A stretch of DNA of 14,241 nt from Brachionus koreanus (taxonomy: Eukaryota; Rotifera; Eurotatoria; Ploima; Brachionidae), in contig PJRA01000524.1 of assembly GCA_016987375.1 (NCBI GenBank), forward strand, positions 676,453 to 690,693, read 5' to 3'. A program made the position numbers and the translations under genes. The notes beneath the pieces are model-generated. The model was given only the letters and a program-made list of their open reading frames with translations. It did no database searches and had not been told where the DNA came from. Of this stretch, positions 1-7,558 are shown one piece after another; the stretch's first letter is position 1; the number at the start of each line of letters is the position of its first letter.

Positions 1-209
1 AGAGACATTGTACGGAACTGGCTATTACAAATGAATTTTTACGCTTTAAAAGCGTGAAAAATTTTCAACTTTTAATTAATCTTTTTAAAGCAAATAAAAT
101 TATAATAAAATACTAGTTAACAAATGAAATTTAAATGTCAAGTTTATTGGATGAATGAGGTACATTTTTTATTAGTTATTCATTTTTTTAAACAAAAAAC
201 AAAAATTTT

Positions 210-550
210 TAAAAAATTGATTAAAATTATTTACAAAAGATAGAGGAAAGAGAAGAGGATGCATAGACCAGTTATTTGCAAATTTCACAATCCCGAGTCT
301 AAGCAACTTAATAGTGATGAAAAATATTATTGATACATATTATTATGCTTGTTTTTGTAGTTAGCTAATTTTATTTAGTCGAAAATTGGTTAAAACCTAA
401 ATTTATATTTTTTGAAGTAAATGAAGTTAAGATACAGAGAGCTGTTCCATTCGAGACTTTGCATCATTATGTTCCTAAGTGCAAATAACTGGTCTATGCA
501 TCCTCTACTCTTTCCTCTATCTTTTGTAAATTATTTTAATCAATTGTTTA
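210..550. repeat. 70-bp imperfect inverted repeat with 201-bp centre (foldback or MITE-like)
   Basis: The arm at 210-279 is the reverse complement of 481-550 at 67 of 70 positions by hand alignment. Both arms carry the core gaggatgcatagaccagtta. The intervening 280-480 is single copy here and A+T-rich at its left. Its right part (about 430-480) is richer in G+C and reads like an old coding fragment, but I do not recognise it. I see no transposase between the arms and no clear target-site duplication. The repeat could be a non-autonomous foldback transposon, the two termini of a decayed DNA transposon, or a local inverted duplication. The high arm identity, compared with the badly decayed LINE nearby, suggests a recent origin or arm-to-arm conversion. 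Confidence 0.85.
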
Positions 551-568
551 AAAAAAAATTCAAAAATA

Positions 569-690
569 TATGCAAAATCTGTGCAAATTGATTGAGATTT
601 ATTTTCAATATTTTTATATTGAATGGAATTTTGTACAAATTGCACAAATTTTGCATACTTGCGCAATAGGTGAAACAACAGTTGTTTCAC
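569..690. repeat. Cluster of small hairpins next to the inverted repeat
   Basis: There are three palindromic pieces. First, 569-590 pairs with 636-657 at 20 of 22 positions. Second, inside that loop, ttcaatat at 604-611 pairs perfectly with atattgaa at 616-623 across a 4-nt loop. Third, 670-679 (gtgaaacaac) and 681-690 (gttgtttcac) form a perfect 10-bp stem around a single base. They lie directly between the larger inverted repeat and the LINE remnant. They may be parts of one decayed foldback element or unrelated A+T-rich palindromes. No promoter or RNA family is recognised. Confidence 0.7.
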
Positions 691-799
691 TTTGTTTCAT
701 CTGCAGAAAAAAATTATGACTTTTGGAACAAGAGTTATACGATTTTTTACTTTTTGTATTTAAAGTTTTGTATCAAATTTCACAATGCCCTTAGACTCA

Positions 800-1926
800 A
801 TGAAACTCTCACAAATTGGAATTATAATTTTGAAAAGAATCTTGAACTCTTTGGATGTTACACTAAGAAAAGCAGGAAATAGATGAAGGAGAGGATGAAA
901 TTGGCACTCAGGAATATCATAGAGCAAAGCCTGAAGTGAAATAGTCCCTTGTATCTTAACTTTATTGAATTCAAAAAAGCCTCTGAAAGTATACACACAG
1001 AGAAGCTTTGTGGGCCATACTAAGATCATATGGCTTGCCACAGAAAATAGTTAACTTGATAAAACTCTTCTATGAGAAATTTGAGTGAAGTGTGATTCTG
1101 GAAAAAAGGCAATTTGAGAGCTTCAAAGGTGTGCAGTCAGACAACGGCGCGTTCTTTCTCCAACACTATTCCTAATAGTGATTGATTATGTAATGAAGAA
1201 AAAAACTTTCAGTGCTAGGTGTATACAATGGGAGTTAACGACCAAGCTTGAAGACTTGGGCTTTGCGGATGGTCTATTGTTAATATCTGGTACAGAAGAA
1301 CATATGCATGTGAAGACACAAGATATGGCGAACAACGAAAAACCAACTGGACTCGAAATAAATGTGGCCAAAACAAAAGTTATGTGCATAAACACTAAAT
1401 TGGACACCCCGATCACCATTGATGATTCACAAGTCGAGTGTGTAAACGAATTTACATAGTTAGGAAGCACCATTAGTACAGCAATGGGAGCAAAAAGAGA
1501 CATTAAGAAAAGACTTGCTAAAGCAAATATTACTTTTGTTAGACTCCGACCAGAATGTAAATCAACCAGCTATAGCAAGGAAACAAAACTCAAACTGTAC
1601 AATTCTGCAGTAAAAAGAGCACTAATGTACGAAAGTGAATGTTTGGGAATGTGTGAATCTGACAAAAGTAGTCTGAACACTTTTTTTAATTGAAGTTTTT
1701 TTAAAGAACAAATTCAGAGCCATTAAGTCAATGCATTAAGAACAAAAAATCGCGATGGCTTGGACATATTTTTAGAATGAAAGAAAAAAGAATACCAAAA
1801 AAGACCCTTTAATGGACACCACAAAGGGGACGTAAGGTAGGAAGACCAGCAGCAAGGGTGAAGGCGAAAGATCAATTTGAGTGTAAATCAATAGTAATGA
1901 CCCTTTCCTCTACTAAGAGTGAATAA
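800..1926 (+). pseudogene. Non-LTR retrotransposon (LINE) reverse-transcriptase pseudogene, 5'-truncated
   Basis: This is the remnant of a LINE polymerase that would copy element RNA at the target site. Homology must be read across frames. About 830-883 gives RILNSLDVTLRKAGNR. 901-1005 gives LRNIIEQSLK*NSPLYLNF, the block before palm motif A. 1008-1130 gives LWAILRSYGLPQKIVNLIK. 1136-1693 gives VRQRRVLSPTLFLIVIDYVM, then LEDLGFADG, then GLEINVAKTKVM and TITIDD-type blocks, with a TAG at 1457-1459 where an aromatic residue is expected (FT*LGSTIS). 1750-1926 gives SRWLGHIFRMKEKRIP and GRPAARVKAKD, ending at TAA 1924-1926. The catalytic FADD box is FADG (1262-1273), so the enzyme is dead. No endonuclease domain is visible, so the copy is 5'-truncated. 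A stretch is missing after 1693 and another between GRPA and ARVK. The pattern matches endonuclease-reverse transcriptases of flatworm and other invertebrate LINEs, possibly RTE-like; the clade was not tested. Confidence 0.9.
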
Positions 1927-2261
1927 GGAAAAAAAATTAAAAAAAGTGAATTAAAAATTTTACATTACTAATTATTGCTCATCAAAGTAAATTTATTTCA
2001 AGTAAATTCTTATTTTGCTTTTGTTTTATTTTTTATTAGAATTAAATACAATTATCTTTAAAATTCTTTTTTTTTTAAATTTTGCCTTTTTCAAAAATAC
2101 GTTTTCTGGTCACGTTTTTTCAGATCAGACAAACGAATATTTAATCAAATTTTGAGATAAAATATTTAAAATAATTTTTCTTTATCTTATTTCTTTCAAA
2201 AATAATCTAAAATATCGAGTGACTAACTTTTAAAAAGAGGATTATTTTCTAAAAGATTAGA
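1927..2261. other. A+T-rich gap between two LINE 3' fragments
   Basis: These 335 bases lie between the stop of the first LINE remnant and the start of the second. They hold A/T tracts (for example around 2066-2076), no open frame of note, and one less A+T-rich patch near 2100-2130. I recognise no feature. The first tens of bases may be the adenine-rich 3' tail of the upstream LINE copy. Confidence 0.5.
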
Positions 2262-2406
2262 GACTCCGACAGGAACACGGAGACCAACAATCACGAGAGA
2301 TCGCACTGAAATGAGGATGGCTTAGAGAAAAGCAAGGGTTAAGGTAAAGAATTGACTTGAATAGAAATCGGAAGTAATGACCCAATGCTCCACAATCATT
2401 GAATAA
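2262..2406 (+). mobile_element. Second LINE 3'-end fragment, same family as the upstream pseudogene
   Basis: In one frame this reads TPTGTRRPTITRDRTEMRMA, then *RKARVKVKN*LE*KSEVMT and QCSTIIE*, ending at TAA 2404-2406. That is the C-terminal tail of a LINE reverse transcriptase (GRP...ARVKAKDR...VVMTLCSTI type). It aligns with 1848-1926 of the upstream copy, where the matching tail is ARVKAKDQFECKSIVMTLSS and both end in gaataagga. This fragment keeps the 12 to 15 residues before ARVK that the upstream copy has lost, so it is a separate copy and not a tandem duplication of the damaged one. In-frame stops stand at probable Trp or Arg positions. It is heavily 5'-truncated, as expected of an abortive LINE insertion. 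Confidence 0.82.
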
Positions 2407-2478
2407 GGAGTTAAAATAAATTGAGTCTTTACATAGGCACTCTTGATGATTTTTTTCTCCATCAGTTTCACAATTTTC

Positions 2479-3108
2479 TTAGGCTGATTCAAAAAATTTA
2501 ACTTTTGTTAATTTATCAATAAAAAAAAGCAATAAATAACCATTTATCAGCGGGTAATTTGATTCCTTTCTCATACTATTCATAGTTTATGGTTAACTTC
2601 AACTTGGTCGTGGTTAGTAAAATGCCGTAATTTTAGAAAGTGAGCCATTGAGTGAAAAAGAAATAAACAATTTTAAAATTAGTTCCTAGTTCTTCTAAAT
2701 ATGCTATTGTTCTTCTGGCTTTTTGAGATCTAGCATAATTTTGAACAAACAAACATAGCTTTTGGGCGACTAAAGGATATTTTTCTTGATGTTCAGAATA
2801 TATTTGTTCTAACAGTTCAAAATAAAGTTCAGCATTTATAGAATGATCTGGAACCATTACCTTTTGAAAATTGCATTTAACACACAAAATTATTCTTTTA
2901 TCAAGCGTTTTTTTACGACTGACTACGCTGGTTGAGATGGGTTAAAACATTGAAGCTTGAGTTTTCTCTCAAGAGCTTTATGAAGAGCAATCTGATCAAG
3001 AAAAACTATGATTATACTTTCCTCTAGACATATTTCACAAGTAACTGATGTTGTTGCTAATAAGCCTATTGTCAAATTATGACGTAACAGTACCAAAATT
3101 ACAATCAT
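2479..3108 (-). mobile_element. Decayed mariner-family DNA transposon, upstream end lost
   Basis: This minus-strand element holds the transposase remnant described separately. Its transposase-3' end is marked on the plus strand by ttaggctgattc at 2479-2490, which resembles the TTAGGTTG-type terminal inverted repeat of mariner elements. No matching copy (cagcctaa on the plus strand) is visible between 3100 and 3400, and the transposase lacks its N-terminal DNA-binding half. The element is therefore truncated at the high-coordinate side near 3108. It sits between a LINE fragment and a tRNA-like element, in a stretch built by repeated insertions. Confidence 0.75.
2531..3108 (-). pseudogene. Mariner transposase pseudogene (catalytic residues lost)
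   Basis: Read on the minus strand, the blocks follow mariner transposase order. LRHNLTIGLLATTSVTCEI (about 3085-3030) matches the VPHEL...CE region. FLDQI is followed directly by ALHKALERKLKLQCFNPSQPA, so the TGDEKW block with the first catalytic Asp is missing. A stop and a frameshift lie near 2890-2935. Then come VPDHSINAELYFELLEQI and LCLFVQNYARSQKARRTIAY (2633-2887), where the usual HQDNAR reads VQNYAR and the second Asp is lost. In another frame follows HSMAHFLKLRHFTNHDQVEV (about 2595-2650), and then YEKGIKLPADKWLFI (2531-2575), the conserved C-terminal GI..LP..W motif. The PYSPDLAPSDY segment with the third Asp is deleted or changed. The N-terminal helix-turn-helix half is absent. The product cannot be active. 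Confidence 0.88.
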
Positions 3109-3184
3109 TTAAAATTTTCATTTTGTAAATATTTTTAGAAAAAAATAAACAAAGGTTTATTATATACAAATCATTATTTTAGAC

Positions 3185-3334
3185 ATATTATTTTGAGAAG
3201 CATCGGAAAAAAGGGGTTTAAACATGCGCCCCGTATTGCAGAGACATTTTCAAGATTTTTCGACCCTCAGTGGGTTTTGAACCCTCCACCCTCTGCTTGC
3301 ATGACTAACACACAAACCACTCGGCTATACCGGC
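3185..3334 (-). mobile_element. tRNA-derived SINE or tRNA pseudogene
   Basis: The minus strand starting at 3334 reads gccggtatagccgagtgg, then ggttcaaaacc: a good Pol III A box (TAGCCGAGTGG, tRNA positions 8-18) and B box (positions 52-62). The spacing is exactly tRNA-like, with TTCAA falling at positions 54-58. The head ends near 3262. The T stem pairs at 4 of 5 positions. The acceptor stem is only partly paired (ends pair, middle does not) and the anticodon stem is poor, so it is not a working tRNA. The body beyond the head (3185-3261) is less A+T-rich than its surroundings and ends in A+T-rich sequence, which favours a tRNA-headed SINE. An anticodon of GCA could be read, but the arm around it does not fold well. 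Confidence 0.7.
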
Positions 3335-3339
3335 TTTTT

Positions 3340-3816
3340 CAAATAATTTTGCTTCTTTTTAATTATCTGAAAAAATAAATATTTGACTTGAAATTTGATA
3401 TATTTCTTTTTTATAAAATAAAATTAATTAATTATTTTAATTTGACAAATGGATTATTTATTAGACAATTAATTTTATTTCTATATTGAGCCAGATACTA
3501 AGGCGTCATGAATAAATTTTTAAAGCTTTTTAATTTTTAAAGCTTTTTGAAAGCTAATTTTAAAAAATTCGAAAATTACTAAAATAAAATAAATTTTTAA
3601 TCTTAAGAAAAGAATATTTTTTTAATTTAAAAGAGACACAATAAACTTGACAAATCCAAATTAATTTTTCCAAATAAATTAAATATGCCTAAAAACGCTA
3701 ATTTATGTATCTTGTCAAAATTATAAAATGCCATAATTAGTGTTTCATTTAAAAAAAAGCAATACTGCGTTATTTAAAGTCTTAAAATATTACGATTCTA
3801 ATTTTTATTTCGCAAA
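3340..3816. other. A+T-rich upstream region of the basic-protein gene
   Basis: These 477 bases have no gene. They include a perfect 17-nt tandem duplication, aatttttaaagcttttt at 3515-3531 and again at 3532-3548. The region must hold the promoter of the gene starting at 3817, but no TATA box or other element stands out from the A+T background. Confidence 0.55.
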
Positions 3817-4447
3817 ATGACAGAACTCTTAAATGAATTAGAAATAAAAAAAGAAAAATATAATGTGGTAAATTTTGATGACGTAAGTGTATTAAATAAA
3901 GCAGATAATGCCGCAAAAAGTGAAATATTGACCAAACGAAAATGCCGAAAAAAAACAAATCTATGTGAAATTTCAAAAAATAAAAAATTAAAAAAAAAAT
4001 TAAGTAAATTTAAGCGAAAATTTTTGCTTCAATTTACTGATGACGAAAAAAGTAGCAAACAATCTGATTTGAAAGATACCAAAAATATTCTTTTACCTTG
4101 GGAAAGAAGAAAAAAAAGTAAAATTAAAATACAAAAAATAAGAATATTTAAAGCTATATATTTTCCTTGAAGATTTGATTAAACGAAACAATATTTTTAG
4201 AGGATTAAATAGAGAAAAAAAAATGGAATTTGAAAAAAAAATTATCTTTAGGCCAACATTGAGCTTGTCTAATGGTATTTTAAATAAAAAAAGATCATCT
4301 AATCATAATAATTACGAAATCGGAGTAATGAAACAAAATTTGATAGAATCAAAAAGAAAGCATAGCAAATCTTTAATAAGAAGTGAAAATGAGCAAAAAG
4401 TTTGCAAATTAGTTAGTAAAGTTTTAAAAACAAAATCTCAAAATTGA
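3817..4447 (+). CDS. Small highly basic protein, unrecognised (two exons: 3817-4117, 4173-4447)
   Basis: The start is the first ATG after an in-frame TAA at 3799-3801. Without splicing the frame stops at 4168-4170, and the +1 frame continues to TGA 4445-4447. Removing a 55-bp GT...AG intron (4118-4172) joins the two exactly: 301 + 275 = 576 nt, 191 aa, across PWERRKK|NLIKRNNIF. The protein is rich in Lys and Arg with little hydrophobic core. It has clusters at residues 39-46 (TKRKCRKK) and 54-69 (KNKKLKKKLSKFKRKF), which look like nuclear or nucleolar targeting signals. The most family-like patch is LLPWERRKKNLIKRNNIFRG at about 92-111. There is no signal peptide or membrane segment. It converges with the 900-aa gene, with 356 bp between stops. 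I do not recognise a family; an RNA- or chromatin-binding role is only a guess from charge. A single-base frameshift is the alternative to the intron. Confidence 0.65.
4118..4172 (+). other. Inferred 55-bp intron
   Basis: The donor is AAA|GTAAAA at 4118 and the acceptor is tatattttccttgaag|AT ending at 4172. Its length matches the other short introns in the window (47 and 52 bp). Splicing removes the stop at 4168-4170 and restores one frame (phase 1). No strong branch-site motif is visible. Confidence 0.55.
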
Positions 4448-4493
4448 AAAAAAATTTTTTCTAATTAAATGTGAAAATTTCTTTATTTTTAAA

Positions 4494-4499
4494 AATAAA
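4494..4499 (+). terminator. Poly(A) signal AATAAA for the basic-protein gene
   Basis: AATAAA lies 47 bases past the TGA at 4445-4447. The motif is common in A+T-rich DNA, so its position is the main support. Confidence 0.45.
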
Positions 4500-4742
4500 T
4501 AATTTCGATATAATTTTTAGTTTAAATTTAAAGCTAAAACATTTTTTTGTAAGATAAAGCTTGTTTTATCAAGACAATGTAATATTATGTAGATTTCTAA
4601 AAGTTTTTTGTATGAAACATATTTTATTTAATGGATTAGAGATTAATTTTTTAAAACAAGATTTATAATTCAAAAAATGATGATTAAAAATTTTTTTTAA
4701 GAATAAACGGAATAAAAAAAAAAAGATTAAGAAACAAAATAA

Positions 4743-4748
4743 TTTATT
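4743..4748 (-). terminator. Poly(A) signal AATAAA for the 900-aa gene
   Basis: The plus strand reads TTTATT, which is AATAAA on the minus strand, 56 bases past the stop at 4804-4806. Together with the signal at 4494-4499 it fits the convergent arrangement. The rest of 4448-4803 is plain A+T-rich 3'-flanking sequence. Confidence 0.45.
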
Positions 4749-4803
4749 TAAATTTTGAAAATCTATATTTTAAATGTACAAACCGAGATAAAATACTAAA
4801 AAA

Positions 4804-7558
4804 TTAATTTAATGAGTAGAAACAGATGGTCAAAGCACCAAATGAAATTACTATAAAATTACAGAATTTGTAAAATAAAAAATTTTTTTTGGTCAAACTA
4901 CGATTGTAAGATTCTTCGTCCAAGTAAAAGATTGAATTTCCTAAACGTTCACCGTCAGTGAAACATAAAAAATTGCCATTAGTAATTATTGAGTATTTTG
5001 TATATTCATTGTCAATATCAAAAAAAACAGCAAAATCATCAAAATGAGGCTTTTTTATCCGAAGATGTTGAATCGGATATAAATCATGTAGATCAGATTC
5101 GTTTTTAAAAGAAATTTGATCGAAACTAGGTAAGGAAAAAATATTATGAGAAAAAGATGTTAAAACAGATCTACAAAAAGATTCCATAACAAAATCGTTC
5201 AAAGAAGATAAATCTTTTAATTGAAAAGAATCCAAAAATAAATAATAATTTTCATGAGAAAATCTAACCGATTGAAAAGAATTTAAATGTTGCTTATCAA
5301 TAGAAAATGGTGAAAGATCTAATATATGATTGAAAATTAAAAAATTATATTCGGAATTTGAATTTTTGTCTATTTTTTTTTCACTGTAAATATTATCATT
5401 TTTGGATATCTTAGAGAACATTGTCTTAAATAATGATTTTTTGTTTTTCTTACAATGATCGGTCTTTGGTTCAAGTTCAAAATTGTCCTCGTTATTGTAC
5501 TCTTCATCATTATTTAAATCTTGTTGTTTGTTTAGCTCAGTAAATAGATTCACTATATTTCTAATTGAATTCTCATCAGAGTTACTTGTGTAGTCTTGCT
5601 TCCAATCTTTTTCATCGTTGAATATTGCCAGATCGCTAACCAAAATAGGTTCATGATCTTCCTCTTTCCTGCTCTCTTTTTCAACAGTTATTTTTTCATT
5701 TTTGTTACTAATGTCGTCTTTCTTCGATCTATACACTTTTTTAATGTTTCTTTTTACTTTTCTTTTTTTATGTTTGTCTTCTTTTTCTAAAGAAGCATTT
5801 TTGTTTTTTATTTCGTTTGTTTTTTTCAAATTAATTTTAATTTCGAAATTTTCAAGAAGATTTAAATCAAAATCTTCTTTATTTTTGATAAGAATATTTT
5901 CCTTATCTGTTTTATCTACGATATTTTGTTCTTTGTTTTTTTTCTTAATTGATTTTTCATAATATGCCTTTTTTATATTTTTCGAATTGTCATTTCTCTC
6001 AGTGTAGATTTCATCATTGCCTTCTATTTTAAGTTCATTTGTATTTTCTATTAATATCTTTTCAAAGATTATTTTTTTGTTAATGCTTTCGTCAATTTCT
6101 GATTCATTTTCAGTTTGTTTAATTTCTTTCATATTTTCTTCGTATGACATTGACTCACAAATTAAATATTCATTTTGATCTTTATCTAAACATTCTTTTT
6201 TTGTTTGATCTTTTCTTTCATTACCATTTTTTTTCTCATTTTCACTATTTTTCTTTTTATTTGGTTCGTTTTTGATGCAATCAAATTTTGTTTTATTTTC
6301 TATATGAAATTCAAACTTTTCATCATTCTGTTCATTTTCGAATTTTTTCTTCTTTTCGTGTTTTTTTCTCTTTTTTTCAATATTTTCCTCTTTTTTAAAT
6401 TCTTTATCACTTATACATTCTTGTTTTTTCAAATCAACTTTTGAAAAAATTTCTGACAGCTCTTTACTTTTTTCAAAATCTTCTTTATCGGTTATTTTGG
6501 AGTCCTTATTGAGAAAATCTTCAATGCTGTTAGTGCTATCACTACTCAGATCTATCATTTCAACAAAATTGTCACCAGGTGGATAAAATTCTACCATTGT
6601 ATAAACTGATCTCCTACTGCTGCTTCTACTTTCAGAGGATGATGAACTATTTAGATTGTTGAATTTGGCCGGATTTAGATAGTTTTGAGTATATGAACCT
6701 GAATCTGAAAAATTACTCAATAAAGAAGAAGTTGAATTTGAACGGTTTTTCGATATTAAACTTTGATTTGTAACTGTGGCAGATGACAGTTTTGAAACAT
6801 CTATATTGTTCAGTGATTCTAAAGATTTGTATATATCTTTATCAATTTCATTTCTAATCAGAGTTTTTATAACAACTTTTTGTCCGTTTCCTTTTAAAAT
6901 TTCACTGTCTTTTTTTTTAAAAATTAGTAATTCATCAGAAAGAGGAAATGTTTAAAAAACCTTTTATTTGGCTCTCAGACGGTTGATTAAATTCATTTTC
7001 ATTCAAACTTAGTTCATGATTGCTATATCTCAAATTATATGAAGAAAATATGTGATTTTCTTCATCATCGTAATTGTGCTCCAACTCTTGTCCGGTATCA
7101 GTAAAAGAAACTAGATCTGGTTTTAGATGATTTTCTATTTTATCTATGTTGTTGCTATTTGAGTTGGTTGGTGGCAAAGTGATAATTTGAACATCCATTA
7201 ATAAATCAAAAAATGTGGACTCGGGGTCAAAATCAAGAGAAATTGTGTCACAAAAAGAACAATTTTGAATTGAAGAGCCTTTTGACTTAAATTCTTGTTT
7301 ATTTTTGTAGTCCTTTGAATAATTGTATTCGATTTCTATTTTTCGTTTGCCATCAGTTGAACACAGGTCTAAAATTCGCCTGGTCAAAAAGATGTGACCT
7401 TTGGGTTTTTTTGAGTAGCATTTTATTGCCAACGAACTCGGTTTCCATGCGTAATCAATAGCATTGGTATTTACAAACGATTGCTGCACCAACTGGCTTT
7501 GATCTATTGCATTCAAATTGTTTACATTCTTACCGTAGGCAAAATCACTTGAGTCCAT
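4804..7558 (-). CDS. 900-aa Lys/Glu/Asn-rich protein with C-terminal membrane anchor, unrecognised (two exons: 7558-6961, 6908-4804)
   Basis: The start is ATG 7558-7556, with an in-frame TAG nine bases upstream. The first frame stops near 6935, and a second open frame runs to 4804 without its own early ATG. Removing a 52-bp intron (6960-6909) joins them in phase 1: 598 + 2105 = 2703 nt, 900 aa plus stop. Residues 1-200 are mixed in composition (for example WKPSSLAIKCYSKKPKGHIF, then RRILDLCSTDGKRKIEIEY). Residues about 286-301 are Ser/Arg-rich. Residues 333-612 are low-complexity, highly charged and probably disordered or coiled. A basic cluster at 578-596 (KHKKRKVKRN...RSKK) resembles a nuclear localisation signal. 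Residues about 719-872 are more hydrophobic and aromatic and may fold. Residues 876-897 form one hydrophobic helix ending three residues before the C-terminus, so the protein is probably tail-anchored with the bulk in the cytosol or nucleus. No family is recognised. Membrane anchor plus NLS-like cluster would suit a nuclear-envelope protein, but that is inference only. Confidence 0.78.
6909..6960 (-). other. Inferred 52-bp intron in the 900-aa gene
   Basis: On the minus strand the donor is AAAAG|GTTTTT at 6961/6960, a TACTAAT branch-site motif lies at 6929-6923, and the acceptor is aaaaaaaaag|AC at 6909/6908. Only this acceptor keeps the frame; the ACAG four bases later does not. The A-tract before the AG is unusual for an acceptor, but the perfect branch motif and the exact frame repair support the call. 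Confidence 0.75.

Noticed and set aside
670..1041. Open frames at 670-882 (+) and 760-1041 (-)
   Set aside because: Neither shows a motif. The minus one is antisense to the start of the LINE homology. The plus one runs from a palindrome into LINE sequence in a different frame.
1186..1503. 105-codon minus-strand open frame
   Set aside because: It is antisense to the LINE reverse-transcriptase remnant, whose plus-strand frame has clear family motifs.
3193..3378. 61-codon plus-strand open frame
   Set aside because: It is antisense across the tRNA-like element, and its composition is explained by that element.
4037..4048. ctgatgacgaaa, resembling hammerhead ribozyme core words CTGATGA and GAAA
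   Set aside because: There is no helix II between the two words, no flanking stems I and III, and the site lies inside the coding exon of the basic-protein gene.
4118..4200. Alternative 83-bp intron ending at tatttttag 4200 in the basic-protein gene
   Set aside because: The acceptor looks better, but joining to 4118 leads to a TAA within two codons. The 4172 acceptor keeps the frame.
5596..6444. Plus-strand open frames with very hydrophobic, Phe-rich translations (5596-5790, 5702-5962, 6205-6444)
   Set aside because: They are antisense to the Lys/Glu/Asn-rich part of the 900-aa gene. Reverse-complemented AAA/GAA codons give TTT/TTC, so the apparent membrane proteins are shadows.
6905..6960. 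Alternative acceptor ACAG at 6905 for the 900-aa gene intron
   Set aside because: It shifts the frame. The AG at 6909 gives an exact in-frame join.
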